A DNA stretch of 64,000 nt. It comes from an uncultured Lachnospiraceae bacterium (lineage in GTDB: Bacteria; Bacillota; Clostridia; Lachnospirales; Lachnospiraceae). The position numbers and the translations under genes were made by a program. The DNA lies in assembly GCA_902790935.1 (NCBI GenBank), contig CADATP010000004.1, positions 1 to 64,000 on the forward strand, written 5' to 3'. Numbering within the stretch: the first letter of the stretch is position 1; the number at the start of each line of letters is the position of its first letter. This document shows, piece by piece, positions 59,427 through 64,000 of the stretch. The notes beneath the pieces were generated by a model, which made no database searches, was not told the DNA's origin, and was given only the letters and a program-made list of their open reading frames with translations.

Positions 59427-60641
59427 TTACACCTGATCTTTGTTTTCTTTGATCTCATCCACAGTGGCGGTGGCATATCCATCGGTTAGAGCCATATCTA
59501 TCTTCATGCCACTTCTTAGCTGCTTTACGCTCTTAACTCTCTTGCCCTTTTCGTTCGTAACAAAGGCATAACCGCTCTTTAGTCTTTTAAGAGGCGACGA
59601 GCCGTCAAGTCTCGATGAAAGGAGGGACAGGCGCTGCCTTCGGGATTTGATTATTCCCTCTATCGCATCATTTAAAGCAATCTCTATTCTTGCAAGTCTT
59701 TCTTTAGACTGCCTTAGTTTATACTCCGGGTCAAGAAGCTTTAACTGTCTCAGCTGATGTTCTATACGTCCTTTTTTTTCTGACAAATGATTCATCATCA
59801 GCCCGTCAAGCTCTTCTTTTCTTGAGTAAATTGCTTCATCGATCCTATCGATTTCACTTACAGCAAGCTCAGCGGCAGCTGAAGGTGTAGCAGCCCTAAG
59901 GTCAGCTACAAAATCCGCTATCGTAAAGTCAATTTCATGTCCTACAGCAGAAATAATAGGTACGCTGCAGTCGAATATGGCCTGGGCAACCATCTCTTCA
60001 TTAAAAGCCCATAGATCCTCGATAGATCCGCCTCCGCGTCCTACTATCATAAGATCTACGCCGTATTTTTCAAGAGCCTTGATTCCTTTTACTATGCTGG
60101 GGGCAGCTTCAGGTCCCTGTACTATAGCGGGATATAAGATAAGCTGTATATACGGATTGCGTCTTTTAGAGACATTAATAATATCCCTTATAGCGGCTCC
60201 CGTGGAGGCTGTAACGATTCCGATGCACTTGGCGTCTGCAGGGATCTTTTGCTTATACTCTTCGGCAAACATGCCTCTTTCTTCAAGATCCTCTTTTAAT
60301 CTTTCGAACCTTTCGTACAGTTCGCCCGCACCCTCTTTGGTAACAGACTTGGCGTACAGCTGGTACGCACCGTCCGCTAAGTATACGTCCACGTACCCGG
60401 TTACATTAACAAGCATCCCGTCGGTCATCTTAAAGGGAAGCCCACCTCTGTTTCCGGCAAACATAATACACTTTACGCTGCCGGCCTCATCCTTTAACGT
60501 AAAGAAAATGTGCCCGGAGGAATGGTACTTGCAGTTACTTACCTCCCCCTTAACCGTAAGATTCCGCAGAACGTAATCGCCGTTAAATATATTCTTGATA
60601 TATCTATTTAATTGTCCTACGGTATACACAGTTTGCGGCAT
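59427..60641 (-). CDS. xseA: Exodeoxyribonuclease VII large subunit
   Basis: A 404-residue protein: OB-fold domain (about 1-100, VKGEVSNCKYHSSGHIFFTLKD, shown in part), catalytic domain with GIVTASTGAAIRDI, GRGGGSIEDLWAFN and SAVGHEIDFTIADFVAD, then a coiled coil binding XseB. 53 bp after nusB, with a weak hairpin between. Confidence 0.95.
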   Translation of the reverse strand: MPQTVYTVGQLNRYIKNIFNGDYVLRNLTVKGEVSNCKYHSSGHIFFTLKDEAGSVKCIMFAGNRGGLPFKMTDGMLVNVTGYVDVYLADGAYQLYAKSVTKEGAGELYERFERLKEDLEERGMFAEEYKQKIPADAKCIGIVTASTGAAIRDIINVSKRRNPYIQLILYPAIVQGPEAAPSIVKGIKALEKYGVDLMIVGRGGGSIEDLWAFNEEMVAQAIFDCSVPIISAVGHEIDFTIADFVADLRAATPSAAAELAVSEIDRIDEAIYSRKEELDGLMMNHLSEKKGRIEHQLRQLKLLDPEYKLRQSKERLARIEIALNDAIEGIIKSRRQRLSLLSSRLDGSSPLKRLKSGYAFVTNEKGKRVKSVKQLRSGMKIDMALTDGYATATVDEIKENKDQV

Positions 60642-60670
60642 ATTTTTCCGTCCTGTAAAAATGGAAAGAA

Positions 60671-60694
60671 AGCAGTACCTTTTTTGGCACTGCT
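60671..60694 (-). terminator. Weak hairpin between nusB and xseA
   Basis: AGCAGTACC (60671-60679) with GGCACTGCT (60686-60694), one G-U pair, followed on the minus strand by TTCTTTCC. It may be a partial terminator or processing site inside the operon. Confidence 0.45.
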
Positions 60695-61117
60695 TTACTC
60701 TATTCCTCTGGCTGTTTTGATCTTTGATAAAACCGCGTTGACGAAGGCACCGGAATTATCCTGTCCGAACTTCTTGGCAAGCTCGACGGCCTCGTTCATC
60801 GCCACACCGGTAGGTATATCATCGTCATAGCAAAGCTCGTATACCGAAAGCCGAAGGATCGCGAGCTCGACTTTACCGATTCTTGTAATATCCCATCCGG
60901 AAGCGTTCTCATCGATTGTCTTATCAATCTCTTCCTTAAGGTTCATTATCTTTTCGTACTTTCCGGTAACGTACTCGCCATCTTCGGTTTCGAGTGTCCC
61001 GTTTTCAGCGTCCTCGCAGAACATTTTAATCTGCTCCGGCATCTCTTCCGGGCTATTAAATTCAATACGGAACAAAAGCTTAAAAAGCCTTTCCCGCAGT
61101 TCATGCCTGTTCATCAT
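60695..61117 (-). CDS. nusB: Transcription antitermination factor NusB
   Basis: A 140-residue all-helical NusB: HELRERLFKLLFRIEF at the start, IGKVELAILRLSVYELCYDDDIP and AVELAKKFGQDNSGAFVNAVL at the end. With NusE/S10 it binds boxA RNA during rRNA transcription. 7 bp after the Asp23 gene. Confidence 0.95.
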   Translation of the reverse strand: MMNRHELRERLFKLLFRIEFNSPEEMPEQIKMFCEDAENGTLETEDGEYVTGKYEKIMNLKEEIDKTIDENASGWDITRIGKVELAILRLSVYELCYDDDIPTGVAMNEAVELAKKFGQDNSGAFVNAVLSKIKTARGIE

Positions 61118-61124
61118 ATATTAA

Positions 61125-61526
61125 TCAGACCTCTACATCGATAACTCGGACATTTACACTCTTAACAGTCATACCGGTCATATTCTCAACGGAATTCTTA
61201 ACCTTCTTTTGTACCTGCTGTGAAATGTCCGGAATTGAAAATCCGTTCATAATTGTAATAGCAAGGGAAACTCTTACGATATTCTCTCTGATGTCAACCT
61301 TAACACCCTTGGTCTTGTCGTGTACTCCGACCTTGCTCATAAGCTCGCTTGTGTATGTATTTCCTACGTTGCTGACTCCGTCTGTCTCGGAAGCTGCAAG
61401 AGCGGCGATCATCGCTACAACATCGTCCGCAATAAGTATCTCTCCGCCTAAAGGATCTCCTCCAAGTCTGGTAGTAGACTTATTCTTGTCCGTAGTGTAT
61501 CTGTTTATTATAGTCTGTGCTGCCAT
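61125..61526 (-). CDS. Asp23/Gls24 family envelope stress protein
   Basis: About 133 residues of DUF322/Asp23: LIADDVVAMIAALAASETDGV, VSLAITIMNGFSIPDISQQV and VKNSVENMTGMTVKSVNVRV. Role in envelope homeostasis, not precisely known. The start at 61526 (MAAQTII) is chosen because AAAGGAG lies 5 bp before it; the frame continues five codons up to a TTG codon that overlaps this site. First gene of the nusB-...-recN block. Confidence 0.93.
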   Translation of the reverse strand: MAAQTIINRYTTDKNKSTTRLGGDPLGGEILIADDVVAMIAALAASETDGVSNVGNTYTSELMSKVGVHDKTKGVKVDIRENIVRVSLAITIMNGFSIPDISQQVQKKVKNSVENMTGMTVKSVNVRVIDVEV

Positions 61527-61593
61527 AATAACTCCTTTCAATCCGCCGAATTATTGGCGGTCGATTCAATAATTTAGAGCCTAAATCAGATTA

Positions 61594-61599
61594 ATTATA
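61594..61599 (-). promoter_or_regulatory. -10 box of the Asp23-nusB-xse-ispA-dxs operon
   Basis: TATAAT on the minus strand at 61599-61594, with only a poor -35 (TTCCCT, 17 bp upstream). A 60-nt leader follows, with a CCGCC/GGCGG hairpin (61543-61559). Confidence 0.55.
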
Positions 61600-61626
61600 G
61601 CATAAAGCGCTATAAAAGGGAACTGA

Positions 61627-63222
61627 TTAATTCTTACTGAATTCCGTGAGAATAAGCCCTTTGTTTCTCTCTTCCGTCATGCCGATACTCCAGGGATTGA
61701 TAAAGAGAAGTAAGGGATTACCCTTCATATCCTTAACCTTCTTCATATCGGAAGTACCGGAGAGCTTGGCGATATCGAAATCCTGATAATTCTCTATCCA
61801 ACGGATATGTTCATAAGGAAGATTTTCAAGCTTTATCTCAACATTGTACTCATTTTCAAGTCTGTATTTAAGCACATCAAACTGAAGCACACCGACTACT
61901 CCGACGATGATCTCTTCAAGACCCGTGTTAAACTCCTGGAAGATCTGGATCGCACCTTCCTGGGCTATCTGCTCGATACCCTTGACGAACTGCTTACGCT
62001 TCATGGTATCCATCTGTCTGACTCTTGCGAAATGCTCCGGAGCGAAGGTGGGGATTCCCTCGTATTTAAAGTTTAACTTGGGAGCGCAAAGCGTATCTCC
62101 GATTGAAAAGATACCCGGATCAAATATACCGATGATGTCGCCGGCATATGCCTCACTAAGGATCTTACGGTCGTCAGCCATGATCTGCTGGGGCTGTGAA
62201 AGACGCATTACCTTATTGCCCTGTACATGTCTTACTTCCGCAGCGGCATCATATCTGCCGGAGCAAACTCTGATAAATGCGATCCTGTCTCTGTGGGCTT
62301 TGTTCATATTAGCCTGTATCTTAAAGACAAACGCAGAAAAATCTTCGCTTAAAGGATCGATCTCACCGCAGTCAGCCTTTCTCGGAAGGGGCGTTGTAGC
62401 CATTTTGAGGAAATGCTTAAGGAATATTTCTACGCCGAAATTCGTAAGAGCAGATCCGAAGCAAACAGGAGTAAGGTCTCCCTTTCTTACGGTATCAAGA
62501 TCAAAGTCGGCTCCGGCTCCGTCAAGAAGCTCAAGCTCTTCAAAAAGCTTATCAGCCGCTTCATCACCGATGGTCTCTCTAAGGAGCTTTTCATCCGAAA
62601 CGGGGATTTCGGTGGCTGTTCCTTCCTTGGTACCCTTTTCGGTGTCAGAGTAACAGATAACACATTTTTTCTCTCTGTCGTATACGCCCTTAAAGCCCTT
62701 ACCCGAGCCGATAGGCCAGTTAACGGGGCATGTAGCGATACCGAGCTCTTTTTCTATATCGTCGAGGAGCTCAAAGGTATCCATAGCGTCTCTGTCCATC
62801 TTGTTGATAAATGTAAAGATGGGGATATGACGCATAACGCAGACCTTAAAGAGCTTTCTTGTCTGTGCCTCGACGCCCTTCGAAGCATCGATAACCATGA
62901 CTGCAGAGTCTGCCGCCATAAGGGTACGATATGTATCCTCGGAGAAGTCCTGGTGTCCAGGGGTATCAAGGATATTTATGCAATATCCGTCATATTCAAA
63001 CTGAAGTACGGAAGAAGTAACAGAAATACCACGCTCCTTCTCAATCTCCATCCAGTCGGAAACCGCATGTCTTGCGGTAGCCTTTCCCTTTACGGAACCG
63101 GCAAGATTGATCGCTCCTCCGTAAAGAAGGAACTTCTCGGTAAGGGTTGTCTTACCTGCATCGGGGTGGGATATTATCGCAAATGTACGTCTTCTTTTGA
63201 TTTCGCTAATTGTATCAGGCAT
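61627..63222 (-). CDS. prfC: Peptide chain release factor 3
   Basis: A 531-residue class II release factor GTPase: G1 SHPDAGKTTLTEK, G2 ERGISVTSS, G3 DTPGHQDFSEDTYRTL, G4 NKMDRD, then domains II and III (QVMADDRK-like region QQIMADDRKILSEAYAGD and EGAIQIFQ). It recycles RF1/RF2 from the ribosome. Full length. Own promoter: -35 TTTACT (63284-63279), 17 bp, -10 TATTAT (63261-63256). Confidence 0.96.
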   Translation of the reverse strand: MPDTISEIKRRRTFAIISHPDAGKTTLTEKFLLYGGAINLAGSVKGKATARHAVSDWMEIEKERGISVTSSVLQFEYDGYCINILDTPGHQDFSEDTYRTLMAADSAVMVIDASKGVEAQTRKLFKVCVMRHIPIFTFINKMDRDAMDTFELLDDIEKELGIATCPVNWPIGSGKGFKGVYDREKKCVICYSDTEKGTKEGTATEIPVSDEKLLRETIGDEAADKLFEELELLDGAGADFDLDTVRKGDLTPVCFGSALTNFGVEIFLKHFLKMATTPLPRKADCGEIDPLSEDFSAFVFKIQANMNKAHRDRIAFIRVCSGRYDAAAEVRHVQGNKVMRLSQPQQIMADDRKILSEAYAGDIIGIFDPGIFSIGDTLCAPKLNFKYEGIPTFAPEHFARVRQMDTMKRKQFVKGIEQIAQEGAIQIFQEFNTGLEEIIVGVVGVLQFDVLKYRLENEYNVEIKLENLPYEHIRWIENYQDFDIAKLSGTSDMKKVKDMKGNPLLLFINPWSIGMTEERNKGLILTEFSKN

Positions 63223-63255
63223 TTTTTATCTCCTATTTTTGCACATACATTCGCA

Positions 63256-63284
63256 ATAATATCATTTTTGTAAAGAAAAGTAAA
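63256..63284 (-). promoter_or_regulatory. Promoter of prfC
   Basis: On the minus strand: -35 TTTACT (63284-63279), 17-bp spacer, -10 TATTAT (63261-63256), start about 30 bp before the ATG. Confidence 0.7.
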
Positions 63285-63293
63285 TATTTAGCT

Positions 63294-64000
63294 TTAGATC
63301 AGTCCCATGCTCCTTAAAAGCCAGAGCCAGAAGGTAAGGGAGAATGCGGATAAAAGAGTTGTAAGCATAATGACTGATGAAGATACTACGCCTTCATGTC
63401 CCATGTTTTTAGCCATAACAAAGCAGCTTACGGTCGTTGCGCTTCCGAGCATAACGAGGGTTGCCACAAGCTGTTCATCCCGATATCCCATTTTTACCGC
63501 AAGGGGTAAAAATATAGCGGCAAATCCAAAAAGCTTCATAAATGCAGCAGCAAGAGCCGGTCCCAGCTTTCCGAATGCCTTTTTAAAATCAAAGGTCGCT
63601 CCCATAGCCATAAGTCCCAGAGGAGTTGCTATATTTCCTACGCTTGTAACCGCCTTTTGAAGGATGCCGCCAAGTGGGATCCGCAGGAGGGACCAGATAA
63701 TACCTGTCACGATTCCTATAAGGATCGGATTGGTGGCAATACCTTTAAGGGTCCCGAGAATCGTCTTTTTGGAAATACCCTTGCTCCCGGGTTTAAAAAG
63801 TTCAAGTACCGTCACCGCCATAATATTATAAAGCGGAACGCTTCCGATTATCATTAGGGGCGCTAGGTGTGAGCTTCCGTAGATATTCTGTATAAAGGCT
63901 ATTCCAAGCAGAGCTGCGCTTGAACGGTACGAGGACTGAATAAACTCTCCCTGTATCCCCTTTTTCCTCCAGATAAAAGAAATACCTGTAGCGATCAGAA
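63294..64000 (-). CDS. AEC family transporter (auxin efflux carrier-like), 5' part outside window
   Basis: Reading continues open to base 64000 on the minus strand; an ATG at 63854 is internal, because the upstream sequence (SSYRSSAALLGIAFIQNIYG) is in frame and typical. About seven membrane helices are visible, with GSVPLYNIMAVTVLEL and MGATFDFKKAF of the AEC/Mae1-like family. It transports small organic acids or amino acids; specific substrate not known. About 235 C-terminal residues are included. Confidence 0.88.
   Translation of the reverse strand, partial: LIATGISFIWRKKGIQGEFIQSSYRSSAALLGIAFIQNIYGSSHLAPLMIIGSVPLYNIMAVTVLELFKPGSKGISKKTILGTLKGIATNPILIGIVTGIIWSLLRIPLGGILQKAVTSVGNIATPLGLMAMGATFDFKKAFGKLGPALAAAFMKLFGFAAIFLPLAVKMGYRDEQLVATLVMLGSATTVSCFVMAKNMGHEGVVSSSVIMLTTLLSAFSLTFWLWLLRSMGLI

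Noticed and set aside
61907..63273. Long plus-strand open frames opposite prfC
   Set aside because: Antisense shadows of a well-conserved release factor gene; no family likeness or initiation signals.

Overview
The window looks like a chromosomal segment of a low-to-moderate GC Firmicute of the family Lachnospiraceae (Butyrivibrio/Pseudobutyrivibrio-like; inferred from gene content, not from a marker gene). The indications are the block Asp23-nusB-xseA-xseB-ispA-dxs-tlyA-nadK-argR-recN, several intracellular pectin and arabinan enzymes, LplA/YtcP/LplB-type oligosaccharide importers, DUF624, DUF1836, bactofilin and a CBS-type pyrophosphatase. AGGAGG-type ribosome binding sites are strong throughout.

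Region 1 (1-18.2 kb) is a pectin/rhamnogalacturonan utilisation locus. Operon A (4820 down to 1, minus strand) encodes a CE12 acetylesterase, a MATE transporter, a GH28 polygalacturonase and a GH105 unsaturated-rhamnogalacturonyl hydrolase. None has a visible signal peptide, so the sugars are probably broken down after import. The importer is operon B (13644 to 9938): a lipoprotein binding protein and two permeases, with no ATPase, which implies a shared MsmX-like ATPase encoded elsewhere. Operon C (18056 to 14756) is kduI-kduD-rpiB-like-eda, turning the unsaturated uronate into KDG/KDPG and then pyruvate; KDG kinase is absent. All three operons carry a near-identical LacI-family operator of the TGTAA-N4-TTACA type at their promoters. 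A chemoreceptor, a serine hydrolase, a DUF624 protein and two membrane-anchored unknowns lie among them.

Region 2 (18.2-31.4 kb) is mixed. It holds an orphan trpD, a C-terminally shortened MocR-type regulator divergent from an ECF S component, AlkD-like and TIM-barrel genes, and a GH43 gene broken by a 7-bp tandem duplication. It also holds an EAL-domain phosphodiesterase next to a CBS-DHH pyrophosphatase, a thioesterase, and a DUF3990/XRE toxin-antitoxin pair with an apparently leaderless, self-operated promoter.

Region 3 (31.5-41.0 kb) is the most accessory. It contains an aldo-keto reductase and a GGDEF-PAS protein whose stop codons are the two ends of one large REP-like hairpin, a GH43, an AIM24-like protein and an internally deleted nudC. 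A putative DNA/nucleotide-damage cluster follows: SPL-type radical SAM, DinB-DUF3795, a deoxyinosine-glycosylase/kinase fusion, and GNAT. A free-standing small RNA candidate with a complete promoter and terminator lies at about 40.91-41.01 kb.

Region 4 (41-64 kb) is core housekeeping on the minus strand: rlmD, pcrA, DUF1836, a yerC-like gene (plus strand), bactofilin with a degenerate LytM protein, hisA (eukaryotic-type), dapB, dapA, typA, recN, argR, nadK, tlyA, dxs, ispA, xseB, xseA, nusB, Asp23, prfC and a partial AEC transporter. No rRNA, tRNA, CRISPR array, phage or insertion-sequence transposase gene was seen.
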